A DNA stretch of 64,000 bases, taken from contig NZ_CP014475.1 in NCBI RefSeq assembly GCF_001583415.1, forward strand, positions 1,736,001 through 1,800,000, read 5' to 3'. Positions 44,307 to 51,847 of the stretch are shown here, in pieces. Origin of the DNA: Mycolicibacterium phlei. GTDB lineage: Bacteria > Actinomycetota > Actinomycetes > Mycobacteriales > Mycobacteriaceae. Within the stretch, counting starts at the first letter, position 1, and every line of letters begins with the position of its first letter. Both the position numbers and the translations under genes were made by a program. Below the pieces are notes generated by a model. That model worked only from the letters and a program-made list of their open reading frames with translations, was not told the origin of the DNA and did not search any database.

Positions 44307-44340
44307 AAGCGGCCCCCGGAATCATTCCGGGGGCCGCTTT
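44307..44340. terminator. Terminator between tRNA-fMet and the hemerythrin gene
   Basis: Perfect 15-bp arms AAGCGGCCCCCGGAA (44307-44321) and TTCCGGGGGCCGCTT (44325-44339) with a 3-nt loop; the plus strand continues with TCTCGTC after TTT. It works in both directions and separates the tRNA from the convergent hemerythrin gene. Confidence 0.9.
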
Positions 44341-44353
44341 CTCGTCAAATGCG

Positions 44354-44938
44354 TTAGTGCACTTGCGGATCGGGCGGATTCTTGGTGCCCCGCCCGGACA
44401 CCGCGTCACGAACGTGATCGATCGTGGCGGTCACCATGCCCACGGTGTTGAGCACCGCGGCGCTGGGTGGGGTGTCCGGATGCGGACGCGTCGGGGCGAC
44501 CTTCTTGGCCGCCTCAAGCTTCTCGCCCAGGCTGCGCAACTGCTCAGGCGCCGCCGCCTCACGCAGCCGCGGCCACACCACATCCTGTTCGAACGCGATG
44601 TGCTCGCGGCCCAGCTGCACAAACTGCTGCAGTGCCTCCTGGTAGTCGGGCTCACCCGGCTCGCCGTCCTCCAGGCGTTGCAGGAGGTGTTTACCGGCCT
44701 GCTCCTGTTCGACGGCCGCGTCGGCCAGATCATCACCGTCATCGAGCACCTCGCGGACCAGCGGCCAGAACAGCTGTTCCTCGATGGCCTCGTGCTGTGA
44801 CTCGGCGATGATCAGATTGGTGACCATGGTCTTCAGGCCGCTGTCGGCCGCGCCCTGGCCGGTCGGAGCGCCGTCGAGGACCTCGAACATGCCCAGCACG
44901 CTCTTGTGGTCCTCGCGGAGAAAGGACAGTGCATCCAT
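44354..44938 (-). CDS. Hemerythrin HHE domain protein
   Basis: A 194-residue protein with a four-helix hemerythrin domain in its first about 140 residues: LREDHKSVLGMF, ESQHEAIEEQLFWP and REHIAFEQDVVWPRL supply the His and Glu ligands for a di-iron centre. A charged C-terminal tail (GEKLEAAKKVAPTRPHPD) follows. Roles of such proteins include oxygen, NO or peroxide sensing and protection. ATG 44938 has AAGGAG about 9 nt upstream. It lies 14 nt after a manganese-catalase remnant in the same direction, so it was probably in an operon with a full katN gene. Confidence 0.9.
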   Translation of the reverse strand: MDALSFLREDHKSVLGMFEVLDGAPTGQGAADSGLKTMVTNLIIAESQHEAIEEQLFWPLVREVLDDGDDLADAAVEQEQAGKHLLQRLEDGEPGEPDYQEALQQFVQLGREHIAFEQDVVWPRLREAAAPEQLRSLGEKLEAAKKVAPTRPHPDTPPSAAVLNTVGMVTATIDHVRDAVSGRGTKNPPDPQVH

Positions 44939-44952
44939 AGGTGGTGCTCCTT

Positions 44953-45309
44953 CTAGTTCTGAGCGACGTGCTGCTCGTGCGTGAAGGGCTTCTCCGCGTC
45001 GATGTCCGGACCGCCGTCGGGATTGGTCTCGGCGCCCTTGTTGTCCCGCAGTGAGGTGCCCAGCCACTGCTTCTCGGGCTTCTCGACGTAGTCCCACTCG
45101 ATGCCCTCGGGCCACGGGCCCTGACCCTCGTTCCACGGTCCGCGCACCGAACCCTTGCCGTTGCTCATGTTGAACGCCACGTTCTGGAAACGCGGATCGG
45201 CGGGCAGCTGTCCGGGCGGGAAGTTGACCGGCAGCTCGTTGAGCGCGGCGGTGAACTGCTGGTAGTGCGCCACCTCGCGGGACATCAGGAACGTCAGGGG
45301 TGTCATCAA
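44953..45309 (-). pseudogene. Truncated manganese catalase (C-terminal fragment)
   Basis: About 118 residues from TPLTFLMSREVAHYQQFTAAL to the C-terminus resemble the last third of manganese catalases (KatN), with ligand-type Glu and His in REVAHYQQF and the tail WPEGIEWDYVEKPEKQWLG. The N-terminal two thirds, including the first metal ligands, are missing: upstream there is only a short unrelated stretch before the tetR stop at 45383. Full-length members are about 290-300 residues. The remnant can hardly be active. The fragment still looks intact in frame, so the deletion may be recent. Confidence 0.78.
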
Positions 45310-45382
45310 GAGACCAGCCGAACCCCGCGCGCACCCGCGCCTCCAGCTCCCGCCGCGTCGCGGCACCGACTGGTGACGGCAG

Positions 45383-46009
45383 TCAGCCGGCCCGCGCCGC
45401 GATTCCGTCCAGCACGGCGTCGAGCATCCGGTCGAACTCCGCCACCGAGCCGAAATCGGCCATCGCCGGCGTGATCGCGGCCAGCGTCGGATAGTGCTGC
45501 GGGTCGATCGGCGGGACCGCGGAGTCGGGTCCTGCGCTGAGCACCGCCAGCAGATAGCCGTTGAGGAAACCGAACAGGATCAACGGCGTGTCGGCGACCA
45601 CCCGGTCCGCGACCCCGGCCGCACGCATCGCCGCGGCCAGGCGCTCCAGCGCCGCCAGCGCCACCGGTGAGGTCTGCGGGCGGGTCGCCAACAGCGGCAC
45701 CGTATGGGGATGCCGGTACGCCGCGGCCCGGTAGGCGTGCGCGGTGCGGCGGGCGATCGTGCGCCAGTCGCCGTCGACGTCGTCGAGATCGCGGGCCACC
45801 TCGGCGAGCACCGCCTCGGTGATCGCGTCCAGCAGGGCGGCTTTTCCCTTGATGTGGTTGTAGATCGACATCGGGTCGACGCCGAGTTCGTCGGCCAACC
45901 GCCGCACGCCGAACCGATCCAGGCCGTCCCGGTCCACCAGCGCGAGCGCGGCGGCGGCGATCCGGTCCCGGGTCAGTCCGGCCGGCACCCCTCGGGTCCG
46001 TCTCGCCAC
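45383..46009 (-). CDS. TetR-family repressor of the divergent esterase
   Basis: A 208-residue regulator with the helix-turn-helix RRLADELGVDPMSIYNHIKGK (about residues 37-57) and a TetR_C-type ligand domain. It is divergent from the carboxylesterase gene; two similar CCTACGnCGTAGR palindromes in the 79-bp gap are likely its operators. It probably represses itself and the esterase until an ester or its product binds. Confidence 0.9.
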   Translation of the reverse strand: MARRTRGVPAGLTRDRIAAAALALVDRDGLDRFGVRRLADELGVDPMSIYNHIKGKAALLDAITEAVLAEVARDLDDVDGDWRTIARRTAHAYRAAAYRHPHTVPLLATRPQTSPVALAALERLAAAMRAAGVADRVVADTPLILFGFLNGYLLAVLSAGPDSAVPPIDPQHYPTLAAITPAMADFGSVAEFDRMLDAVLDGIAARAG

Positions 46010-46027
46010 GCGCCCCTCCTTGTCAAA

Positions 46028-46040
46028 CCTACGCCGTAGG
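46028..46040. promoter_or_regulatory. TetR operator 1 (perfect palindrome)
   Basis: CCTACG-C-CGTAGG, 19 bp upstream of the tetR ATG. Its centre is 31 bp from that of operator 2, close to three helical turns. Confidence 0.7.
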
Positions 46041-46058
46041 ATATAGCGTCGCGCTAAA

Positions 46059-46071
46059 CCTACGTCGTAGA
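46059..46071. promoter_or_regulatory. TetR operator 2
   Basis: CCTACG-T-CGTAGA, one mismatch from perfect symmetry, 17 bp before the esterase start. Repressor bound here would block the esterase ribosome binding region promoter. Confidence 0.65.
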
Positions 46072-46088
46072 TTTACGGAAGGAGAGAT

Positions 46089-47648
46089 GTGCACCGCAGG
46101 CGTTTCCTGCAGGTCGCCGCCCTGGCCGGGGCGGCGCTCACCGCGTGCGGACCGCCCGCCACGACCGTCGAGCCCACCGTCACCACCCGCGCCGGGCGGG
46201 TGCGAGGAGTGCACACCGGCGGTGTCTACGCGTTCAAGGGGGTGCCCTACGCCGCCCCGCCGCGCGACGTGCACCGCTACCTGCCGCCGCGGCCCGCTGA
46301 ACCGTGGTCAGGTGTGCGCGACGCCGTCGCCTTCGGCCCCACACCACCGCAGTTGCCCACCCCGCCGCCGCTGGACTTCTTCGCCCCGCCGATCCCCGGC
46401 GACGAGTACCTCAACCTCAACATCTGGACACCCGACCCGGGTGGCGCCCGGCTACCGGTGATGGTGTGGATCTACGGTGGCGGATTCGACAGCGGCAGCA
46501 CAGAGCTCTACGACGGCCACGCCTTCGCCCGTGACGGAATCGTGTTCGTCTCGATCAACTACCGGCTCGGCGCGGAAGGCTTTCTGTGCCTCGACGACGG
46601 CATCGCCAATGTCGCGCTGCTCGACCAGATCGCCGCGCTGCAATGGGTGCACGACAACATCGCGGCGTTCGGCGGCGACCCGGACAACGTCACGATCTTC
46701 GGTCAGTCCGCGGGAGCCATGGCCGTCGGCACACTACTCGCGATGCCGCGTGCCCGCGGTCTGTTCCACCGGGCGATCATGCAGAGCGGCGCCGGAAACT
46801 TCTGCTACGACACCGCCACCGCGGCCGGGATCGGCCGTCGTCTCGCCGAGAAACTCGGCGTCGCCCCCACCCGCGAGACGCTCGCCGCCGCCGGTGTCGA
46901 CAGGGTGCTGCAGGCGCAGGCGGCGGTGATGGCCGACCTCGCCCGCCGGCCGGACCCGCAGCGCTGGGGCGGCGAACCCGGGTGCCGGGTGAACATGTGG
47001 CGACCCACCATCGACGGAAACACCCTGCCCACCAAGCCTATCGACGCAGTCAGCGCGGGCGCCGGCCGTGACGTCGACGTGCTGATCGGCCACAACGCCG
47101 AGGAGGGACGGCTGTCCCTGCTGCCGATACGCAGCCTCGAGTCGGTCAGCGAGGCCGAACTGCGCACGGCGATGAGGTTGTACCGGCTACCCGTCGACGA
47201 GGCCGTGAGCGCCTACCGCCGCGCCTATCCGGAAGCCAATCCCGGTGCGCTGCTGGCGATTCTGCAGGGCGACTGGGTGTACGCGATCCCGGCCATCCGC
47301 CTAGCCGAAGCTCGCGCCGACGCTCCGGCGCCCACCTTTGTGTACCAATTCACCTGGCGGTCACCGCAGTTCGACGGTGAACTCGGGTCGTGTCACTTTC
47401 TCGAGGTGCCGTTCGTCTTCGATCAGTTGCACGATCGGCGGATGCAGTGGATCACCGGCCCGAGGCCGCCGCAGCGGCTCGCCGACGACATGCACAACAC
47501 CTGGGTGCGGTTCGCGACCACCGGCCGCGTCGACTGGCCGCGCTACGAACCGCGGCAGCGCACTACCCGGCGGTTCGACGTCGCATCCGCTGTCGAGAGC
47601 GACCCGCACCCGACCCGCGTCCTCTGGCGGGGCGTCGATCTGTACTGA
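46089..47648 (+). CDS. Tat-exported lipoprotein type B carboxylesterase
   Basis: A 519-residue carboxylesterase. The N-terminus HRRRFLQVAALAGAALTACG combines a twin-arginine motif (RRRFLQ) with a lipobox (LTAC), so the mature enzyme should be lipid-anchored outside the membrane. Catalytic elements: oxyanion loop VWIYGGGFDSGS, nucleophile Ser207 in FGQSAGAMAVG, the acid in HNAEEGRL and His in GSCHFLEVPFVF. The GTG at 46089 has AAGGAG 5 nt upstream. It is controlled by the divergent TetR through paired operators and ends 5 nt before the convergent cotH-like gene. Confidence 0.9.
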   Translation: MHRRRFLQVAALAGAALTACGPPATTVEPTVTTRAGRVRGVHTGGVYAFKGVPYAAPPRDVHRYLPPRPAEPWSGVRDAVAFGPTPPQLPTPPPLDFFAPPIPGDEYLNLNIWTPDPGGARLPVMVWIYGGGFDSGSTELYDGHAFARDGIVFVSINYRLGAEGFLCLDDGIANVALLDQIAALQWVHDNIAAFGGDPDNVTIFGQSAGAMAVGTLLAMPRARGLFHRAIMQSGAGNFCYDTATAAGIGRRLAEKLGVAPTRETLAAAGVDRVLQAQAAVMADLARRPDPQRWGGEPGCRVNMWRPTIDGNTLPTKPIDAVSAGAGRDVDVLIGHNAEEGRLSLLPIRSLESVSEAELRTAMRLYRLPVDEAVSAYRRAYPEANPGALLAILQGDWVYAIPAIRLAEARADAPAPTFVYQFTWRSPQFDGELGSCHFLEVPFVFDQLHDRRMQWITGPRPPQRLADDMHNTWVRFATTGRVDWPRYEPRQRTTRRFDVASAVESDPHPTRVLWRGVDLY

Positions 47649-47653
47649 CGCCC

Positions 47654-49114
47654 CTACTTGCGGCGGTGGCCCGCCAGGGCGGCCGTGCGCTCGTCGATCC
47701 AGCGGTGCATGGAATCCACCGCGTCCGTGAGGGTCTGCTCGTCGAGGCCGTCACTGAGCGGGATGCGCTGGGCGATCTCGTCGAGCGTCCGGTGCGCCAG
47801 ACCGCTGGCGAACATCTCGTCGTAGAGATCCCAGTACGCCGTCTCGTACACCGCTGTGAACGCCGGCGACGCCAGGAAGCGATCCTTGAGCGGGTTGCCG
47901 AACCTCAGGCCCTTACTGCCGAACGGCGGTGCGCCCGGGGGAGGTCCACCCGAGGGCATCGGCGGCATCGGCATCTTGACCGGATCGTGCGGCCCGATCG
48001 TCTCGTTGCCCAGCATCGCCAGGTTCAGATCCCACGACACCACCGTGAACCTCTTCGTCGCCAGGTCGTACCACAGGTAGTAGTTCTGGCCAGGCCCGGC
48101 CATGTCGTCGCCGTTGGCCAGCAGGTTCTGCGTCGCGGCGTACCGCGCGAACGAGTCGACGTCCACCCAGTCGCCCAGGTGCGCATCGAATTCCGCCGCG
48201 TCGGCATTGTCCAGCCACTGCAGGAAGTTGATCACCGGCTGCAGGTTGCCGGTCTCCACCGAGTTCAGTTGTTTGAACTGTTCCGCGTACGCCGACTGGT
48301 CGGTGCCGACGAACTTCAACTCCGAGGTGGCGTCGGCCTTGTACAGATACCCCGCGCCGTCGAACAGCGTGTTCGCGTATCCCTCGTCGGGATGCTCGAG
48401 CAGCAGTCGGGTCGTGGTGCGCCCGTTGATCGTGTACGTCGCGTACGTGTAGCGCTGCGACGGTTGACCGGTGGCCGCCGTCAACGACAACGCCAGCGAC
48501 TCGTTGAGCACCGGCGTCCCCGGCCGCACCGACAACTCCGTCAGGCCCTGATAGCCACGGCCCGCGGCGTTCTCGTTGAAGCTGATCAGCAGCGGCAGTG
48601 ACGTCGGGTCGTCGGGCTTGGCGGACAGCGCCATCATCATGCTCATACCCGGAGGCGGCCCACCGTCCTTCGGCATGCCCGGTGGCCGGAACTTGTCGCC
48701 GCGCAACCCGAACAGCGTCGAGTTGCCCTTCAACCGCACCGCCACATCACTGATCGGTGTGCCGTCGAGGGTGATGTCCGCGGTCACCCACTTCTTGACG
48801 CCGTCCTTCTCGAACGCCGAGAGCATCTCGCGGTACTCGGCCTCGGTGATGTCGACCGTCAGGCTGTGCGGCACGGTCGGGTCGAACAGGTCGACGGTCC
48901 CGGCGATGTTGTCGGTGATCGGCGAGGCCATCACATCCGCGTCACCGGTGATGTACGGCCGGATCGTGGTCGAGCCGAACACCAGCGCGAGCACGACGAC
49001 AACCACCGCCAGCACCGCGAGCAGCTTCCAGTACTGCCGCAACCGGGTGGGGGCGCGGTGGACGAGACGCCGACGGGGGACCGAGCCGGCGCGGGCCTGG
49101 TCGTCGTCGGTCAT
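47654..49114 (-). CDS. CotH-family atypical secretory kinase
   Basis: A 486-residue CotH-like protein with a cytoplasmic N-terminus, one membrane helix (about residues 30-50, LLAVLAVVVVVLALVFG) and a large extracytoplasmic kinase-like domain. Key residues match the CotH fold: VRLKGNSTLFG, the catalytic segment NGDDMAGPGQNYYLWYD and the metal-binding Asp in VSWDLNLAM. CotH of Bacillus phosphorylates spore-coat proteins; here the substrate should be a cell-envelope protein or sugar. A Pro/Met-rich loop (KMPMPPMPSGGPPPGAPP) interrupts the C-terminal half. It is the last gene of the MspA-like/VTC/DUF4956/CotH operon. Confidence 0.88.
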   Translation of the reverse strand: MTDDDQARAGSVPRRRLVHRAPTRLRQYWKLLAVLAVVVVVLALVFGSTTIRPYITGDADVMASPITDNIAGTVDLFDPTVPHSLTVDITEAEYREMLSAFEKDGVKKWVTADITLDGTPISDVAVRLKGNSTLFGLRGDKFRPPGMPKDGGPPPGMSMMMALSAKPDDPTSLPLLISFNENAAGRGYQGLTELSVRPGTPVLNESLALSLTAATGQPSQRYTYATYTINGRTTTRLLLEHPDEGYANTLFDGAGYLYKADATSELKFVGTDQSAYAEQFKQLNSVETGNLQPVINFLQWLDNADAAEFDAHLGDWVDVDSFARYAATQNLLANGDDMAGPGQNYYLWYDLATKRFTVVSWDLNLAMLGNETIGPHDPVKMPMPPMPSGGPPPGAPPFGSKGLRFGNPLKDRFLASPAFTAVYETAYWDLYDEMFASGLAHRTLDEIAQRIPLSDGLDEQTLTDAVDSMHRWIDERTAALAGHRRK

Positions 49115-49791
49115 CAGATGTCGGTCTGGTCGTAACCGGTCAGCACCGTCACCCGCTGGCCCGCGTTCACCGCGCTCAGCGCCGCGATCAGCTCACTTGC
49201 CTTGCGGCCCTTCTTCAACTGCGCGGTGTAGTACAGCTCGGTGAGCGCACCCGCGCGGGCCGACTCGGTGGACACCAGCTCGAACTCCGAGCAGAACTGG
49301 ATCAGCACATCCTCGACGCGCGAGGTGTACTCCGGCTCCGGCGGCACCTGCACCTTGACCACCTGACGCTGCACGTCGAGCTTGAACCAGTTGAACCGGT
49401 ACATGATCAGCAGCACCAGGCAGATCACCACGGTCGCCACCGCGGCCAGCAGGTAGAAGCGCGTGCCGGTGGTCATGCCGATCGCCATCGCCAGGAACAG
49501 GAAGCCGACGTCACGGGTCTCCTTGATCGCGTTGCGGAACCGGATCACCGACAGGGCGCCGATGAGTGCGAACGCGCGCGCGATGTTGGAGCCGACGACC
49601 AGCATGATCACCGAGACCACCATGCAGACCATCACCAGGGTCTGCACGTACGACTGGCTGTACGAGACGTTCTTGTGCGTGTAGCGGTACGTCCAGCCGA
49701 TGATCGAGGCCAGAACGAACGACAGCGCCAGCGACACCGCGACATCGAACACGGTGAACGTGCCGCTGAGGTCCTGCAAATCGATGGTCAT
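49114..49791 (-). CDS. DUF4956 membrane protein
   Basis: A 225-residue protein with four predicted membrane helices in its first half (about 15-35, 50-75, 88-105 and 110-130) and a soluble C-terminal domain with a ferredoxin-like look (EDVLIQFCSEFELVSTESAR). The segment GALSVIRFRNAIKETRDVGF is the DUF4956 signature, also found in genes next to bacterial VTC and CotH genes. Function unknown. ATG 49791 (MTIDLQDLSG) has GAAGGA 6 nt upstream. Its stop shares one base with the cotH start and it lies 36 nt after the VTC gene. Confidence 0.88.
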   Translation of the reverse strand: MTIDLQDLSGTFTVFDVAVSLALSFVLASIIGWTYRYTHKNVSYSQSYVQTLVMVCMVVSVIMLVVGSNIARAFALIGALSVIRFRNAIKETRDVGFLFLAMAIGMTTGTRFYLLAAVATVVICLVLLIMYRFNWFKLDVQRQVVKVQVPPEPEYTSRVEDVLIQFCSEFELVSTESARAGALTELYYTAQLKKGRKASELIAALSAVNAGQRVTVLTGYDQTDI

Positions 49792-49827
49792 CCAATTTCC
49801 TTCGGTAGCAACATAATCTGACAAATC

Positions 49828-50733
49828 TCAGGGCCGGTCGTCGCGGGCGAACGGGTCGGCAGGCGTTGGGTGGTCCGCGGCGTCGAACGACGTGAGCTCC
49901 GGTGAACCCATCATCGAGCGCGGCGCCAGGCCGAACGCCTGAACGGACTGGCAGTACTTGGAGATCCGCACCACCGACATCTCGATCCGCGCGGCCAGGT
50001 CGGTCACCCAGTAGGGCACCCGCTCGTTGGCCTTGATCTCGACGATCGCCAGCTTCGGCGGAATGATGTAGCGGTTCTGCGCCCCGGACGCGAAATGGAA
50101 GTCGCGGTCGCGGCCGTGCACCTTGTGGTCGATCGTGACACGCAGACCGAGGTCGGCGTCGCGGCCGACGAACGCCTCGCGCAGGTAACCCGTCGTCACG
50201 ATGGGCCGCAGGTCGAGGTTGCCGATCAGGGTGGTCACCTCGTCGACGAACGGCTTGTGCGCGGCATCGCAGTCCGGCGGCTGGCGTTCGTCGAGCCAGC
50301 GCCGCGCGGTGCCGTAGGGCAGCGCCATGCGCCGCTTCTGGGTGACCCGGTTGACCCGCTGCTTGATCTCGACCTGCACGGGGGTGTCGTCGGTGCACTC
50401 GGCGGGCTGGCCGTACAGCCGCATCCGCAGCTTGCGCCGGAACCGCAGGCCCTCGATCTTCTCCCAGTAGAAGCGCAGATCCGCGGTGTCGTAATACAGC
50501 GACGTCACCGGGTACCCGCCGTGCGGCGAGTACGGGTCCGAGCCCATGTGCCTGGTCAGTTCCTCGCGCAGCGCGGGCACCTTGAACTCGTCGAGCAGGT
50601 ACTTGATCTCGTAGCGGTTGAACGCGTGCAGCCGGCTGGCGGTCTGCTGGTAGCCACTCGGCCGGGTGGGAACGTCCTCCGGGGGCCGGGCGTCACCGTC
50701 CCGGCCGCGCAGGATCCGGTCGAACACTCCCAT
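49828..50733 (-). CDS. VTC-domain protein, putative polyphosphate polymerase
   Basis: A 301-residue soluble protein of the VTC family, whose yeast member Vtc4 makes polyphosphate from ATP. The fold elements are visible: NRYEIKYLLDEFKVP, SLYYDTADLRFYWEK, FRRKLRMRLYG, VQVEIKQRVNRVTQKRRM and, near the end, IVEIKANERVPYW. The basic residues of the strands form the polyphosphate tunnel in the family. There is no SPX domain or membrane part. ATG 50733 is chosen over an upstream in-frame extension; AAAGGA lies about 10 nt before. Third gene of the operon. Confidence 0.86.
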   Translation of the reverse strand: MGVFDRILRGRDGDARPPEDVPTRPSGYQQTASRLHAFNRYEIKYLLDEFKVPALREELTRHMGSDPYSPHGGYPVTSLYYDTADLRFYWEKIEGLRFRRKLRMRLYGQPAECTDDTPVQVEIKQRVNRVTQKRRMALPYGTARRWLDERQPPDCDAAHKPFVDEVTTLIGNLDLRPIVTTGYLREAFVGRDADLGLRVTIDHKVHGRDRDFHFASGAQNRYIIPPKLAIVEIKANERVPYWVTDLAARIEMSVVRISKYCQSVQAFGLAPRSMMGSPELTSFDAADHPTPADPFARDDRP

Positions 50734-50753
50734 CGGGGTGGCGTCCTTTCGTC

Positions 50754-50954
50754 TCAGTCGGAGTCGGGTTCGGGAGGAGGGGTGGCCGTCAGCGGCGGCC
50801 AGGCGATCGTGGTGGGCGGCCACATCTGGACCGTGGGGGTGTCGCGCCTGTAGTCGCGACGGTCGTGGTCGTCCTCGGCGTGCGCGTAGCCCGCGCCGGC
50901 CAACGCCAACCCCGCCAGTCCGGCGGCCAGCGCCGCCCGCAGGGTCCGGGTCAT
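50754..50954 (-). CDS. Small secreted Pro-rich protein
   Basis: A 66-residue protein with a signal peptide (LRAALAAGLAGLALAGAGYA, cut after AHA) and a mature region of only about 40 residues, charged then Pro/Trp-rich (VQMWPPTTIAWPPLTATPPP). No family is recognised. Its ATG overlaps the stop of the MspA-like gene (ATGA), and the VTC gene follows 20 nt later, so it is a true operon member. It may be a partner or substrate of the CotH kinase, but this is inference. Confidence 0.7.
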   Translation of the reverse strand: MTRTLRAALAAGLAGLALAGAGYAHAEDDHDRRDYRRDTPTVQMWPPTTIAWPPLTATPPPEPDSD

Positions 50955-51553
50955 ATCGGCACCACCTCGCTGTACACGCTCAGGCTGTCGTCGGACGTGT
51001 CGGTGCTGGTCTGTCCCACCGCGAACAGGCGCGCCGTCACCACACCGCCGCACTCGTCCACCTGGACGTGCGCGTCGAGGATCGAGACCGTCGCGCTGCG
51101 CGCCTTGAGCGGTTTGGCCGCGAACCCGACGGTCTTGATACCGCCGGAGCGCAGGTTGGCGCCGATGTCGGGGTTCACCCCGATGATCGGCAGGTCGTCG
51201 AACAGGTCGGCGTCGAGATCGAGTCCGAGGTCGATGCCGTCGTCGAGGTTGACCTGGCAGCCCAGCTGCGCACCGACCACCAACTGTCCGCCGTTGACCT
51301 CGGCGCCGTCGCCCTCCACGGTCAGCGTCACCCGGCCGCTGAGGAACCCCTCCCGCGACAGCGGTGCGGCCGCCATATTCGGCACCGAGTCGATCGTGGC
51401 GTTGCTCAGGGTCAGGGTGACGCGAAGACCGTCGACGGTCTCGATGCTGCGGACCACGTCGGGAACCGGACGCAGCTCGGCCGCGGCGACGCCCGTCACC
51501 GGGGCACTGAGCAGGACAGCGGTCGCGGCGACGGGGCCCATCCACTTGGGCAA
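50951..51553 (-). CDS. MspA-family porin-like secreted protein
   Basis: A 200-residue protein with a signal peptide (about 1-25, PKWMGPVAATAVLLSAPVTG, cut near VAAA). The mature part aligns loosely with MspA: LSREGFLSGRVTLTVEGDG, GGQLVVGAQLGCQVNLDDG, then the C-terminal DAHVQVDECGGVVTARLFA and YSEVVP. MspA forms octameric outer-membrane pores; this member has two cysteines, unlike MspA, so it may not form the same channel. It is the first gene of a five-gene operon running to cotH. Upstream lies a 282-bp divergent gap shared with the mbtM-like gene. Confidence 0.8.
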   Translation of the reverse strand: MPKWMGPVAATAVLLSAPVTGVAAAELRPVPDVVRSIETVDGLRVTLTLSNATIDSVPNMAAAPLSREGFLSGRVTLTVEGDGAEVNGGQLVVGAQLGCQVNLDDGIDLGLDLDADLFDDLPIIGVNPDIGANLRSGGIKTVGFAAKPLKARSATVSILDAHVQVDECGGVVTARLFAVGQTSTDTSDDSLSVYSEVVPI

Positions 51554-51847
51554 AACAGGTCACCACCGTTCTGTCGTCGACTGCGGGCAGGCGTCACCGG
51601 CTCTGCCGCTCGCTGATCATGCCCAGCAAACTTTTGTGTCAGCTGTGAAGACACTGGGCGCGAAATTAGCGTCAATTTTAGGTGGCCGGACACTGAACAC
51701 ACGCATCCGGAGTGGGCCTGTCCGAACACATGACGAAGCGGTTGTGTGGTGCGTCACCGGGGCACGGGTAGGCCCCTGCCGCCGATGTGGATCGGTTAGC
51801 TTGTCAGCTCGGACGACATTCGAGCGGGCAAACGTGTGAGGGGTGTC
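51554..51847. other. Divergent intergenic region between the MspA-like and mbtM-like genes
   Basis: About 290 bp that must hold promoters in both directions. It is less GC-rich around 51655-51680. I looked for an IdeR box (TTAGG...CCTAA symmetry) because mbtM genes are iron-regulated elsewhere and did not find a convincing one; TTAGCTTG at 51795 could serve as a -10. Confidence 0.4.

Noticed and set aside
45307..45366. An extended N-terminus for the manganese catalase fragment (GTG/ATG to 45366)
   Set aside because: The added residues are Arg/Gly-rich and unlike any catalase; they are random open frame upstream of the remnant.
44226..45400. Genomic island or prophage inserted at tRNA-fMet
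   Set aside because: No integrase, no repeat of the tRNA 3' end downstream within the window and no phage genes were found, although the region after the tRNA is accessory in character.
51554..51847. IdeR iron box upstream of the mbtM-like gene
   Set aside because: TTAGC and TTAGG fragments occur near 51668, 51682 and 51795 but none forms the 19-bp palindrome.
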